NCBI GenBank assembly: GCA_039583875.1
Contig: CM077149.1
Span: 155,648,249-155,712,248 of the forward strand
Direction of reading: 5' to 3'
Length of the DNA stretch: 64,000 nucleotides
Origin: Platanthera guangdongensis
Taxonomy: Eukaryota > Streptophyta > Magnoliopsida > Asparagales > Orchidaceae
Below are positions 21,133-32,281 of the stretch, piece after piece. A program made the position numbers and the translations under genes. A model generated the notes under the pieces. The model made no database searches. It saw only the letters and a list, made by a program, of their open reading frames with translations, and had not been told where the DNA came from. Each line of letters opens with the position of its first letter. Within the stretch, counting starts at the first letter, position 1.

Positions 21133-21990
21133 GCTGGGGGCGAGACCCAGCCCACCGGCCGGTCTCGCCCGCCAGGCAGGCCGTATGGGTAGGGGTGCAA
21201 GTTTAGTTGAGCTGGCTCGAAAGCTCGATGAGCCGGCTTGAAAAAGCTCGACTCGAGCTCGAGCTGTCGAGCTCGAGCTCGATTACGAGTCGAGCTCGAG
21301 CTCATCTAATGTTGTTCATGAGCTCGCGAGCCGGCTCGCGAGCTTTTTATTTATACATTTTTTTAAAAAATAAAAAAATAATAAGAAAAATAAGAAAATA
21401 AAGCTCATGAGCTAAAAAGCTCGCGAGCAGCTCGAGCTCGAGCTCCAGCTTGCGAGCTCGAAACTCGAGCTCGAGCTCGATAAGGTGGCCTTGAGCTCGA
21501 GCTCGAGCTGAGAAAAATGAGCTCGTCAAGCTCGAGCTCGAGCTTGAAATGAAAAGCTCGAGCTCGAGCTTGGAAATTTTGCCAAGCTTGACTCGTTTGC
21601 ACCCCTACGCATGGGCGAGACCAGGCCGCCGACCGGTCTCGCCCTCCAGGCAGGCCGCCTGGGCGAGACCCAGCCCGCCGACCGGTCTCGCCCGCCAGGC
21701 AGGCCGCCTAAGAGAGACCCAGCCCGCCGGCCGGTCTCGCCCGCCAGGCAGGCCGCCTGGGTGAGACCAGGCCGCCGGCCGGTCTCGCTCGCCATGCAGG
21801 CTGCCTGTGTGAGACCCAGCCCGTCGGCCGGTCTCGTCCGCCAGACAAGCCGCCTGGGCAAGACCCAGCCCGCAGACCGGTCTCGCCCTCTAGGCAGGCC
21901 GCTTGGGCGAGACCCAGCCCGCCGACCGGTCTCGCCCGCCAGGCAGGTCGCCTGGGCGAGGCTCAGCCCGCCGGCCGTCTCGCTGCCCTA
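21133..21990. repeat. Tandem array of about nine 48-49-bp hairpin units in the Tat-1 LTR, split by a hAT MITE
   Basis: Each unit has GGGCGAGACC...GGTCTCGCCC, a 10-bp inverted repeat around a short GC-rich loop, followed by CAGGCAGGCCGCCT. One unit lies before the hAT insertion (21133-21189) and about eight follow it (21608-21990). The units differ by several substitutions each. The Tat-2 LTR does not show this array. Confidence 0.88.
21190..21607. mobile_element. Nonautonomous hAT element (418 bp) rich in GAGCTCGAGCTCG
   Basis: The termini are TAGGGGTGCAAG... and ...TTTGCACCCCTA, a hAT-type inverted repeat. Flanks CGTATGGG (21182-21189) and CGCATGGG (21608-21615) are an 8-bp target duplication with one mismatch, the size expected for hAT. 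The interior is dominated by GAGCTCGAGCTCG runs on both sides of an AT-rich centre, so much of the element can fold back on itself. No coding capacity; the open frames here are artefacts of the repeat. Confidence 0.9.
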
Positions 21991-22299
21991 CCTCGCACTT
22001 CGCAAGCTGGGGCGGGTGCCGACCAACTTGCCGCACCCGCCCCCCTAAAAAGAGAGGGGATGGGGGAGGCGGATTTTACCTCCCCCTATTAGTATATTAC
22101 TAGGGCTACGCCTAAATTGGCCACCAAGAGTGCAAAACCACTCCAAAAGCTTAAAAATACAAAGCTGCTCTCGCGCCTGCCGATGGGACCCTACTCTGCG
22201 AATACAAGGTTGTACACAATCTCCGCTCTTTTCGAGGTTGGCACAAACTCGGAAAGAAACATCCAACCCAACATATTCGCTGAGTGATCTTCTTAGAGC

Positions 22300-23910
22300 C
22301 GAAAATACTTGGCCTCCCCGTAGGGTCAACCTGTCATGCCAGCTAATGGGAGTCTGGGTGACGAGACGGCCTCAGGGTAAGAAACACTTGACCTCCCCGA
22401 GGAGTCAACTTGTCATGCCAGCAATGGGAGCCTGAGTGACGAGACGGCCTCGGGGTAAAAAACACTTGGCCTTCACGAGAGGTACCACCAGCCCTGTCCA
22501 GCTAGAGGGAGCCTGGACAACGGGACCGTCTCATAGCAAAGAGAACTGGGCATCCACGAGAGATACCACCGGCTATGCCTAGCTAGTGAGAGCCTGGATA
22601 GCGGGACCGTCTCGGAGCAAAGAGAACTGGGCATCCACGAGAGGTACTCCGGCCCTGCCCAGCTAGTGAGAGCCTGAACATCGGGACCGTCTCGGAGTAA
22701 AAGGGAACTGGGCATCCACGAGAGGTACCACCGGCCCTGCCCAGCTTATGAGAGCCTGGACAGCGGGACTGTCTCGGAGCAAAGAGAACTGGGCATCCAC
22801 GAGAGGTACCACCGACCCTGCCCAGCTAGTGAGAGCATGGACAGCGGGACCGTCTCGGAGCAAAAAGAACCGGGCATCCACGAGAGGTACCACCGGCCCT
22901 GCCCAGCTAGTGAGAACCTGAACAGCGGGACCGTCTCAGAGCAAAAATAACTGGGCATCCACGAGAGGTACCACTGGCCCTGCCTAGCTAGTAAGAGCTT
23001 GGACAGCGGGACCGTCTCGGAGCAAAGAGAACTGGGCATCCACGAGAGGTACCACCGACCCTGCCCAGCTAGTGAGGGCCTGGACAACGGGACTGTCTCG
23101 GAGCCAAAAAGACTGGGCATCCACGAGAGGTACCACCTGTCCTGCCCAGCTAGTTAGAGCCTGGACAGCGGGACCGTCTCGGAGCAAAAAAGACTAGGCA
23201 TCCACGAGAGGTACCACCGGCCCTGCCCAACTAGTGAGAGCCTGCGCAGTGGGACTGTCTCGGAGCAAAAAAGACTTGGCCTCCACGAGAGGTATCACCG
23301 GCCCTGCCTAGCTTGTGAGAGCCTGGGCAGCGTGACCATCTCGGAGCAGAAAGGACTTGGCCTCCACGAGAGGTACCACCGGCCCTGCCCAACTAGTGAG
23401 AGTCTGGGAAGCGGGACCATCTCGGAGCAAAAAGGACTTGGCCTCCATGAGAGGTACCACCGGCCCTGCCCAGCTAGTGAGAGCATGGGCAGCGGGACCA
23501 TCTCGGAGCAAAAAAGACTTGGCCTCCACGAGAGGTACCACCGACCCTGCCCAGCTAGTGAGAGATTGGACAGCGGGACCATCTCGGAGCAAAAAAGACT
23601 TGGCCTCCACGAGAGGTACCACCAGCCCTGCCCAACTAGTGAGAGCCTGGGCAGCGGGACAATCTCAGAGTAAAAAGACTTGACATCCACAAGAGGTACC
23701 ACAGACCCTGCCCTGCTAGTGAGAGCCTGGACAGCGGGACCATCGCGGAGCAAAAAAGACTTGGCCTCCACGAGAGGTACCACCGGCCCTGCCCAGCTAG
23801 TGAGAGCCTGGGCAGCGGGACCATCTCGGAGCAAAAAAGACTTGGCCCCCACGAGAGGTACCACCGGCCCTACCCAGCTAGTGAGAGCCTGGGCAGCGGG
23901 ACCATCTCGG
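22300..23910. repeat. Minisatellite of about 80 bp, roughly 20 units, in Tat-1
   Basis: The core of each unit reads CACGAGAGGTACCACCGGCC, CTGCCCAGCTAGTGAGAGCC, TGGACAGCGGGACCGTCTCG with a short A-rich join. The leftmost units (22300-22480) are more diverged. Each unit has a small inverted repeat, CCCTGCCCAG...CCTGGACAG. The array lies between the protease gene and the 3' LTR. The period is not a multiple of three, so the many long open frames through it on both strands (repeating peptides such as RDGPAVQALTSWAG) are artefacts. Confidence 0.9.
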
Positions 23911-24067
23911 GGGGAGGGACTAGGCATCTCAATCAAACTTTACCAAATCCAACGTCCTCAAACGGGGAAAATATGGGTTACATGATCCCCTGACTCAGCC
24001 GGTCAGGGGTAGAGCTTGTTACAAGATAAGAAAAAAAAGGAAAAGACTCCACCAAGGCGAGGCTTCT

Positions 24068-25316
24068 TCAGGGGGCCTGGGCATGATGGTCGTCATCCGC
24101 TTCCTTCTCGTCGGACACTTTCATCCTGCTCAAGCTCTCCATGACCTTCTCCATCTCCTCCGCCTTAGCCCACCAAGAGATGGTGTTAACGGCCGTGACA
24201 TAGCACTGCCTTGCCATCCCGGGGCCTCTGATTCTGACCTGGATCCCTCCTGAGTTGAACTTGAGACACTGGTGGAAAGAAGACGACACAAAACAGAAGG
24301 CGCTGATGAGTGGCCTTCCGAAGATGGCGTTATAGCTGCTTGGAGCTTCAACAATGATGAACCGGCGGTTCCTTGAAGTCCCTCCCAATTTTACTTGGAG
24401 CCCTACTCCACCTTCTACCTCCTTCCTCTCCCTTGAGAATCCGAACAAGGGTCCGTCTGAGGCCAACGCCCTCCTTGGTTCTACTTTCATCTCGTCAAAC
24501 ACTTTGTTGAAGACGACGTTGACGGAACTCCCATTGTCAATCAAGATCCGGGAGATGGTGTAGCCCTCGATGGCCGTCTGGATGACTAGCGCATCGTAGA
24601 ACGGATCTTCATGATCTGGCATGTACTTCACCGAGAAGGTGATCTTCTCCTCCTAGGGCGGGTTGTGGGATGTCGAAGCGAGACCCCGCCGGTACATCAC
24701 ATGGAGGCTCGCCTTCCGAGTGGCTTCAATCCCTACTCCACCGTGGATCACTGCTATACCACCTCGGGGTCCGATATCGACCCGGTCCTCACATATGTCA
24801 TCCTCCCCCATTCTGGGTGGGACCTCTTCAACCTGCACCGGTGGCTGCTGCTGGGCCGGGCCTCTCGCCCCCCTCACTTCCACGAACTCGGGGCAGGTAG
24901 CCGTGGCGTGACCCTCCGACTGGTGGAAGTCACAGTATGACAACGCTCTTCCTCCCCTTCTTCGGCGGGCTCGGCGGTCTCTTCCATTACCTCCTCCCCC
25001 TCCGTCTATCGCCAAGGCTTGCTGCGGTGGTTGTCGGAGCTGCCTTGGGGCTTGCTTTTGTAAGTTGAACCTCCCTCGGCCTTCATGAAAGTCCCCCCCG
25101 CCTTGGATGAGACCTCTTCTTGGACCCTGAGCGGGTCCTCCCTGCTGCCTCCAACCTGGATCCGGACCTTCCTGAGGTCCCTGGAACCTCTGAGCTCTCT
25201 ACTCTTCTCTCCTTCTCCTCTCCTGATGCCTCGAGCCACCTTGATCCTTCGACTCTCCCTCTGTCAACCTTGCCAACTTCTTGAAAAATGCCGGGTTGTC
25301 CTCCTCAGTCGCTATC
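24068..25316 (-). pseudogene. Tat-1 gag C-terminus and protease, ending without polymerase
   Basis: From the Sire-2 junction leftwards there is a gag segment (NPAFFKKLARLTEGE), a zinc-finger block YCDFHQSEGHATATC, then the aspartic protease region (ILIDNGSSVNVVF) with LIDN/GSS as the active-site strand, and APSSYNAIFGRPLISAF. These match Tat-2 block for block. A TAG near 24655 and a frame change near 25000-25200 interrupt it. After the block VNTISW, where Tat-2 continues towards RT, this frame runs only about 30 more residues to a stop at 24068. It therefore seems to have been a gag-protease gene only. Confidence 0.8.
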
Positions 25317-27068
25317 TGTTGGATCCCTAGTTGGATTTGGGCTAGGTTCACTAAGTTAGGATGTTTGACCCAACATGTATAACTAGGGTCATGTGTGAGT
25401 CTTAGAGTATAGACCAAGTCCTTAGAGTCATCACTGCATGGACCAACCATCAAAAGACTACAAAAAGACTCAAGACTTAGAGATTTCAAAGACTCAGGAA
25501 AATGAGTTCGACGTTCGTCGAACTCAGGTCGAAGAAAGTCGTGCTCAGCTCGACGAAATCAGAGACAATTCTTTGAGCTGAGCTCGACGAACTTGAATCT
25601 CAGATCAATGAATTCCAGAGTATACTTCAACACCAAGTCCATGATTATTCACTTAACTCCAGTTGACGAACTTAGTTCTCAGGTCGACGAACTTAGTTCT
25701 CAGGTCAACGATCTCTGGATATTCTACTTCAATACTTCATTCCAGAAGCATCTAAAAAATTCTAAGTCTAGAAACACTTTACTGAACTCCAATCGACGAA
25801 CTTAGAGTATTAGCTCGACGAACTTCATGCACAGAATTTGCAAGATTCTGGAGAAAGCAGTTGTCTGTTCTGCGGTCGACGATCTTGGATCTCAGCTCGA
25901 CGAATAGCTATTATCAGATCAATGAACATAACTTCTCAGCTCGACGAACTGTGGACTCAGTTCGACGAATTCTGTTCTCTGTTCGACGATTCCAGACTAG
26001 GTTAATTTCATCCTTTTGTCCTTATTCTATTGCAATAATTCCTGAGTAATTAATGTTAAAATATTCTCTGAATATTACCGTTAGACGGAGCATTGATTAT
26101 GGTCTTCTTCAGAATTATTGTTTGCCGTTTTTCAATGGGACAATTAGGGAAATCAATCAATGCAAAACATTCTCTAGGCCGCCAGACATGAATGCAGAGA
26201 GGAATTCAAATTTCAAAAGGGAATACATATGGAAAATATAAAACGAATTTTCTTCCTCTTTCAATAGAGAGCCCTTTAACAGTAGTCAGAAATATACAAT
26301 GAACAAGGATTTTCTTGAGCTCTCTGGACAGCACACAGAGAAACAACCCTAGACCAGAAACATCAAAGCAATCTGAAGAAGAAGAAGAACAGCAAATCAA
26401 AATCAAGAGTCTTCTTCTGTCCTCTTCCAAGGTTCTTCAAAGGACAACAACTACAATATCTGTCAAGAAGTTCCTGAAGCTCATCTGGTCAAGTCTACAA
26501 GTGTGAAGGCCTATCACCCTGCAGCAAAGCTCCATCTTTCATGAACCATTCTACATCTCAGGGGGAGCCTTTACTAACATCAAGATCCACATAAGTCTTC
26601 TCAGAGTGTATTTGAGAAAGAGAAGACAAAATCAATCTCTCATCCCCCACTGTAAAAAGGGTTCTTAACTCCCTTCAAAAGTTATTCCTGGTTGCAAGTC
26701 ACCTGATCAAAAGACTTGAGGTTTGGTTTTTGAGCACTTGATCAAAAGCTCATTGGTGTCAGACACCTGATCAAAAATCTGAGTGGATTCCTACCAGGGT
26801 GGTAGAGGAGTGGATGTACCCAGGTTGGGGAACGACTATAAATTCTTGTGTTTTCTGGTTGCTCTTTCTTTTTGTTCTTGCTGTGGCTGTGCCAGTTAGG
26901 TTTGCTGTTTGTGTTTGTTTAGTTTATTTTCTACAGCACCTGTGGTAGATTAACTTAACTTAGGATTGTTTAATTCATAAGTTTTATTTATAACAAAAAG
27001 TCTTAAAAATTTAAAGATACTATATTCACCCCACTCTAGAGTATTCCTGATCTAACCCCTCACTTTCA
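25317..27068 (+). repeat. Sire-2 5' LTR (1752 bp)
   Basis: It begins TGTTGGATCCCTAG inside the Tat-1 gag and ends CTCACTTTCA directly before the primer site. The U3 part (25505-25990) is full of TCGACGA dyads. Like Sire-1, it has the repeated CACCTGATCAAAAG/AAAGCTCATTGGTG block (about 26700-26780) and the terminal CCCCACTCTAGAGTAT. Confidence 0.9.
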
Positions 27069-27070
27069 AT

Positions 27071-27082
27071 TGGTATCAGAGC
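27071..27082 (+). other. Sire-2 primer-binding site
   Basis: TGGTATCAGAGC is a perfect match to the usual copia primer site for initiator tRNA-Met, two bases after the LTR end. Confidence 0.92.
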
Positions 27083-27173
27083 CTGGATTCCTTTGGTTGT
27101 ATAAGCTAATCCTTGAACCAAAGATTCTGAGTTATATCTGTCTTTTAATTTCTATTAGATATTCACACACAGC

Positions 27174-28790
27174 ATGTCACAGAACAAAGATTATGCAAGC
27201 ACCAGACCTCCAGTTTGCAACCTAAATAGGTTTGCCATCTGGAAGGCAAGAATCAAGTTATACATGAACTCTATTGATGAGAATATTTTCAATTCCATTA
27301 TACCAGGTCCTCCTCAAGCACTACCTCTACATAACCCTCAAGCATAAATGCAGTTCCACCACCTGAGTGGACTGAGGCCCAGAAGAAGGCAAAAATTGCT
27401 GATGCCAAGGCCATGAACATTCTGGCCCAAACAATGTTAGATGACATTTTTCAAAAAGTGGCTGAATGTACATCAGCCAAAGCCATTTGGAATTCCCTCA
27501 ATCAAATGGTGGCTGGATCTGCTGATGAAAGAAAGAATAAGAGATCCAATCTCATATCCCAATATGAGAATTTCAAGAAGGAGGAAGCAGAATCAGTAGC
27601 TGACATGTACAATAGGTTGAGCTCAATCATCAATGAGCTAAAGACCTTGTATAAGGACATCACCCTCACAGAGGTGAATGACAAAATCCTTATGTGCTTC
27701 CCAAGCTCATGGGATTCAAGGATCTGGCTCATCAAGGAGGCCCAGAGCCTAAATGAGATTTCCACTGAATCTCTTTTGGGAAAGCTAAAGTCCTATGAGC
27801 AGCTCATCAAATCTAGAGAGGCAGCTGAGCAAAGAACACCTCCACCAGCAAGGAAGGAGCACAACATTGCATTCAAAGCTGCTGAGGAGACAGAGACTCC
27901 AACAATAAATGAAGAGCTCATGGGTCTACTTGCCAAAAGATTTTACAAGATGACAATGAAAGACTTCAGGAAGGGGTCATCCAGATTGGATGACAAGCCA
28001 AGTTATGACAAAACCCCCACTAGAGAAGTGGTTTACTTTGGCTGTAGGGAACTTGGACACTTCCTCTCAGAATGTCCAGAAAATCAGAAGAAGGAGAAGT
28101 GAAGAGAGAAGGATTCTAGAAGACAGCATATCAGCAGACCTTCCTTCAGCAAATATAAAAAGAATGAGAAAGGCTTTGTAGCTGAAAGCTGGAGTGAAAC
28201 AGAAGATGAATCCTCATCTTCCAGCTCCAGTGAAGAAGAAGAAGAGGCAAGGGCCAAAGAAGTTTGCCTCATGGCCATTGATGCCTCTAGGAGTCATTCA
28301 GATGAAGAAGAATCAGATAGTGAAGGAGCTTCTGAATCAGAAGCTGACCAGGTACTTTCTTCTTTTGATTATAGTTCTGATTCATTTAAATCTGAATTTA
28401 AAATCATGTGCATTGATTTGATAAATTCAGAAAAAGAAATTAAGATACTTAGGGAAAAACTAGGAAACCAAGAAAATGTTATCTCTGAAAACAATAGGCT
28501 AAAGGCTGAACTAAATCAAGCTAATGAACTAATCAATTCCTTGAATACACAACTATGTGAGGCCAAACAACTTGTGGAATCTCTCAATGGGAGAAGCCTC
28601 AAGCTGATGGACATTACAAGCACTGTAAATGCCAGACTGAATGGCAAGCTGGGCTTGGGTTTTTCATCAAGTTTTCCCCCCATTCTTAAGAAGAATATTT
28701 TGTCAACCCCCATCAAGTTTATTTCTGCTAAAGGCAAAGAGATAATAACTAATAAACAAATCACATAAGAAATGTCCAACCTTAAAAATC
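27174..28790 (+). pseudogene. Sire-2 gag, frameshifted, with a damaged zinc knuckle
   Basis: The ATG at 27174 (MSQNKDYASTRPPVCNLNRF) is out of frame with the main body after an indel near 27330. The body at 27413-28102 carries the UBN2-like capsid core (EKFSNLISQYENFKKEEAES-like region and LPSSWDSRI-like block). The knuckle reads YFGCRELGHFLSEC, so the first Cys of CX2CX4HX4C is Tyr; Sire-3 keeps the Cys. A second frame (28271-28768) is acidic, then forms a likely coiled coil (IKILREKLGNQENVISENNR). Sirevirus gags are longer than other copia gags, and this coiled-coil tail fits that. Confidence 0.8.
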
Positions 28791-28834
28791 AAAATAACAG
28801 AAACCAAAAAACAAGTAAAAATAAAGTTTTGCAA

Positions 28835-29075
28835 ATTTCGTCGAACTCAGATTGACGAAATATGACCAGTTCGTTGAACTCTAGTCGACGAACTCTGAAC
28901 GCAAACTTTAGCTATAATTATTCGTCTAACTGCGATCGATGAACTCTGTATGGTTCGTCGAGCAGAGATCGACGAACTTGGGGCACAGAAAATGACCATG
29001 TTCATTCTCTGAGCTGAGATCGACGATCTCATCCCAATTCGTCGAACTCTGGTCGACGAACTCACAATATTTCAT
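28835..29075. repeat. TCGTCGA/TCGACGA dyad cluster in the gag-protease linker of Sire-2
   Basis: About eight half-sites such as TTCGTCGAACTC and TCGACGAACTC alternate here. The equivalent place in Sire-3 (60350-60535) has the same cluster and is open in one frame, giving a Ser/Arg/Asn-rich linker. Confidence 0.8.
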
Positions 29076-29293
29076 CGAACCCAGAAAGACTTAACAAAAA
29101 TTATAACTATAACAGCAATTTTATTAAATCCAAAAAACCATTTAATCCATTAGCTGATTGGATAATTTCACCCAGAAGATATCATCCATTAGGATACAAA
29201 TCTCAACCAGAATTTTCTGTGATATCTAGTTTTTCATATCAGTAATGTAAAGGACCCAAGGTAACCTGGGTCAAGAACAACTAACTGATTTCA

Positions 29294-30075
29294 TTGCAGG
29301 AAAAGGGCTGTCCAGTAGTTAATCAACTATGGTACCTGGACAGTGGATGCTCCAAACACATGACTGGCAGCAAGGACAATTTAATCAACTACAAGTCCAA
29401 GCTGGGACCAAAGGTAATCTTTGGTTATTCAAAATGTGGCCAGTCAGAAGGCTATGGAGAAGTGAAAATTGGAGTAGTCACCTTCAAGAAAGTGACTTAT
29501 GTAAGGGGACTCAAACATAACCTCATCTCCATAAGTCAATTATGTGATGAAGGTTATCAGGTACATTTCAACTCAACTTCTTGCACTATTTCTGATAAAA
29601 AAAACAAATTATTTTAATTGGAAATAGACAAGGAAACATTTACTTAGTTGATTTTCAGTCTGCCAAGTCAGATATCTGCTTACTTAATATAGTTAGTACT
29701 CAGAATGAACTATGACATAAAAGGCTAGGTCATGTTAACATGGAAAATATTGCTAGACTATCAAAATACAACCTTGTGAGAGGTTTACCTTCTGGTCCCT
29801 ACAAGAAGGAAGGTCTCTGCAAGGCTTGTCAACTAGGCAAGAAAACTAAATATAGCTTTAAATTAGTAAATAAAAGTGATTCACCTATGATTTTGTATTT
29901 TCTACACATGGATCTCTTTGGACCCATTGCTGTACAAAGCCTAGGAGGGAAATCTTACACTTTAGTTATTGTAGATGACTTCTCAAGGTTCACTTGGGTG
30001 TTCTTTCTGAGATCTAAGTCAGATACCTTTAAAGTTCTTTCAGATTTTCTCAAGACCATACATATTGAGTACTCT
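29294..30075 (+). pseudogene. Sire-2 protease, pre-integrase domain and start of integrase core
   Basis: The protease block is WYLDSGCSKHMTG (about 29328-29366). The pre-integrase zinc region follows (HKRLGHVNM-like region at 29718, GLCKACQLGKKTK), then the integrase core start MDLFGPIAVQSLGGKSYTL and VDDFSRFTWVFFLR with the first catalytic Asp. A frameshift near 29615 and a stop near 29714 interrupt the frame. At 30075 the gene is split by the chromovirus and resumes at 38479. Confidence 0.85.
30071..30075. other. Target-site duplication, left copy (ACTCT)
   Basis: ACTCT precedes the TGTAACG start of the chromovirus LTR and recurs at 38479-38483 after its end. Removing the insert restores the order seen in the uninterrupted Sire-3 copy at about 61530. 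Confidence 0.95.
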
Positions 30076-32056
30076 TGTAACGCCCAGAAAATTGTATTTG
30101 AGTCGGTCGCGAAAAAGGGGATTTTGGTGCCTGTTTAGGGGTACACGGCCTAGGACACGGGTGTGTCCAAGGCCGTGTCTGGCTGGTGATTTTCTTGGCC
30201 GTTTTCATCCCGAGAAGGACACCGCCGGGAACACGGCTGGATGACATGGGTGTGTCATTGGACACGGGCGTGTGATTACCCGTGTCTGTACCTGTGTGCA
30301 GTTGGGTCGTGTCGGTTGGCGTGGCGGTTATGCGTGATACGCCCCCGTACACGGGCGTGTCAAGAGACCCGACACGGGCATGTCAGGTTGGACACGGGCG
30401 TGTCTAAGCCCGTGTGTCTTTTCTATGGTCGACGATCGTGCCTGGATCGAGGCACACGGCCTGGGACACGGCCGTGTGCCAAGCCGTGTTCGGCCCAGGT
30501 CTGGAGATTTTCGAGCGGATCTGAGCCGTTCGTTTTCTTTAATTAAGATCCAACGGCCCAGATGGTTTCCTGCTCTGTTAAGGCCGGGAATAGGGGAGTT
30601 AATCATTCATTTCTCTCCCTACATTCTCTCTCTCAAGGAGTTGGAAAGAGGAGGAAGAAGGAAGGGATTCCGGTCGCCGGCGGAGCATCGGACCACCGTT
30701 TTGAGATCTGAGAGCGGATCCGTGGAGGAAAGTTCGTTGCGAAGAGTTCTGTCCGTGTAGTTTTTTCCATGGCGCCAAAACGGACTACAAGGGTAACGAT
30801 TCTCTACTTGAGCATGTGAATCTCTTTCTTTCTGCATAGGGAATCCCGCTCCCGCGAGTGTGCGGTGAGTACGTGGTGTTCCTTGGGGTTGATGTGAATA
30901 GTCCCCCTTGTGTTGCATATAGAGTCCGGAATTGTAAGTACGGGCATAGGCATTGTGTGTGAAGCCTACCCGGACGTGTATTGTCTGGATCGGTGATGTT
31001 GCATTTGATATGATTTTGCCGGAGAAGACTCCGTACTTTGGGCTTTTTTCGGGTTTCTACGCAGTAGATTGCAGCAGGGATCCTTGGAGGTTAGCTTCAA
31101 GGCGCACCCGAAAAACTGAGCGGAAACGTGTTTTGCTAACTTGGCGGTCTGGGAACCGGCCTTGATCATAACTGAGTTATGAGATTGTTTTGGAAATTTT
31201 GGGATCCGAGAGAAGCTTGGCCCGCGCGTAGGACTTAAAGTGTATATGCGGCGTGAGCAACGATCAAGTGGAATTGGACCTAGGCTATGTGGTACGGTGC
31301 GAGAAATCCGAAAAGGGCACTGGCCGTAGGCATAGTCGGAAGCCTTATACGGTGGTCAGAAAGGCTAAATGCTCACTTGGTTGCCATCTTTGGGATGGTG
31401 GTGAAGACACTGATTGTTCAGGATTCACCGTTAATGTGCCCTGAGTGCACGGGGTGTTTGGCCGTGCGAGCCTACACCTGTGGCGTAGTATAGTTGTGCT
31501 TTATTTTTTTATTGGGCTAATGTTATGCAGGGAAAGAGCACCGCCGTCCCGAGCAAGGGGCAGGGTCGTTATAATTTGGTCAGCTTTTGGCTGACCGTTG
31601 CTTTGTTTGCCACCGTGCGGTGGAATTGTGCTTGCAGGTGCTGCGGAGCCGAGTACCAAATAGCGGGCTGGAGCCCATGTTGCTGTGCTGGCCCTTGAAG
31701 GCGAAATAGAATAGTTGTTTTTATTTTATCATGTGTGGCCGGCCTGCGAGCCGTTGTATGTAAGACATGTATGTATTAAGTGAACATTTGTAAGGCCATA
31801 TGACCATGTACCCCTTTCAGTGTATTTTGGGTTTCGTTCCTGTGGTTGTGGTCGTGGACATTCATATGTATGAGATTTAAGATTTGGGTTCTTTCAATTT
31901 TAAAAGCTTCCGCTAGAATGCTCTGTGTAGGACGAGTAGTCTTAATTGGATAGTTTGAATATTCATTTGGTAACCCTTCCGACTGTCTGTGGTATATGGC
32001 GTCGGGTTCCAGCTGGACCTTCTGTTATATGCCATGCGACAGATGGAGGTGTTACA
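30076..32056 (+). repeat. Chromovirus 5' LTR (1981 bp)
   Basis: It runs from TGTAACGCCC to GGTGTTACA, with TGTAAC and GTTACA as inverted ends. The first 430 bp carry many ACACGGGCGTGT palindromes. An 82-bp net excess over the 3' LTR lies at about 31498-31583. Confidence 0.93.
30140..30500. repeat. ACACGGGCGTGT palindrome cluster in the chromovirus U3 (also 36645-37000)
   Basis: About a dozen variants of GACACGGGCGTGTC or ACACGGCCGTGT occur within 360 bp, many of them perfect palindromes, and the cluster is repeated in the 3' LTR. They generate GC-rich open frames of the CHWTRACDYPC kind on both strands, which are artefacts. Confidence 0.88.
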
Positions 32057-32059
32057 ATT

Positions 32060-32069
32060 TGGTATCAGA
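32060..32069 (+). other. Chromovirus primer-binding site (partial match)
   Basis: TGGTATCAGA, three bases after the LTR end, matches the first ten bases of the initiator tRNA-Met primer site. The following bases (CTTC) do not, so it is either decayed or a variant. Confidence 0.65.
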
Positions 32070-32281
32070 CTTCTGGTTACGGTCAGGCTTGAATGAATTC
32101 GTGGGCGAATTCTTTTAAGTGGTGGTGAGCACTTGTGTGCGTCATCGTTATAACATCAAAAAGAACCCATGAATGTCCACTTAGGAATGAAAAATACACT
32201 TGTTTTGAGGAACCTGCGTGTTCCTATAATTGCTTTTTGCAATTTTGTTTAGTCACTTATTGATATTTTGTACGACTATAG

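Larger units (their letters stand above)
20666..22216 (-). repeat. Tat-1 3' LTR (1551 bp including a 418-bp hAT insertion)
   Basis: The left end TGTTGAAACC and the right end GGTTGTACA match both ends of the 839-bp Tat-2 LTRs. The internal TCGTGGAGTTCG and the minus-strand TATA box CTATAAATAG (20937-20946) are also conserved. It differs from the Tat-2 LTR in carrying an expanded 49-bp repeat array and a nonautonomous hAT element. Confidence 0.85.
20666..25316 (-). mobile_element. Tat-1: Ty3/gypsy Tat-lineage element lacking polymerase, minus strand, truncated by Sire-2
   Basis: In minus orientation the visible order is gag C-terminal part and protease (25316 to 24068), a long tandem array (about 23910 to 22300) and the 3' LTR (22216 to 20666). 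No RT, RNase H or integrase lies between the protease and the array. The gag and protease closely match Tat-2. Sire-2 inserted at 25317, so the 5' LTR and gag start are out of view. The 3' LTR sits in the copia-B protease; CCTCA (20661-20665) would be one target duplication. Confidence 0.8.

Noticed and set aside
21207..22048. Open frames rich in Ser-Leu-Glu or Arg-Pro in the Tat-1 LTR
   Set aside because: They are translations of GAGCTC runs in the hAT element and of the 49-bp hairpin array.
22300..23910. CRISPR-like repeat-spacer pattern
   Set aside because: The units are contiguous tandem copies of about 80 bp without unique spacers, in a plant retroelement.
22473..23985. Many overlapping open frames of 60-213 codons on both strands with repeating peptides
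   Set aside because: They follow the 80-bp minisatellite, shift frame every unit and have no non-repeat homology; they are low-stop artefacts.
30241..30760. Cys/Arg/Thr-rich open frames in the chromovirus LTRs (also 36596-37049)
   Set aside because: They are produced by the ACACGGGCGTGT palindromes, occur in both LTRs on both strands and do not match any domain.
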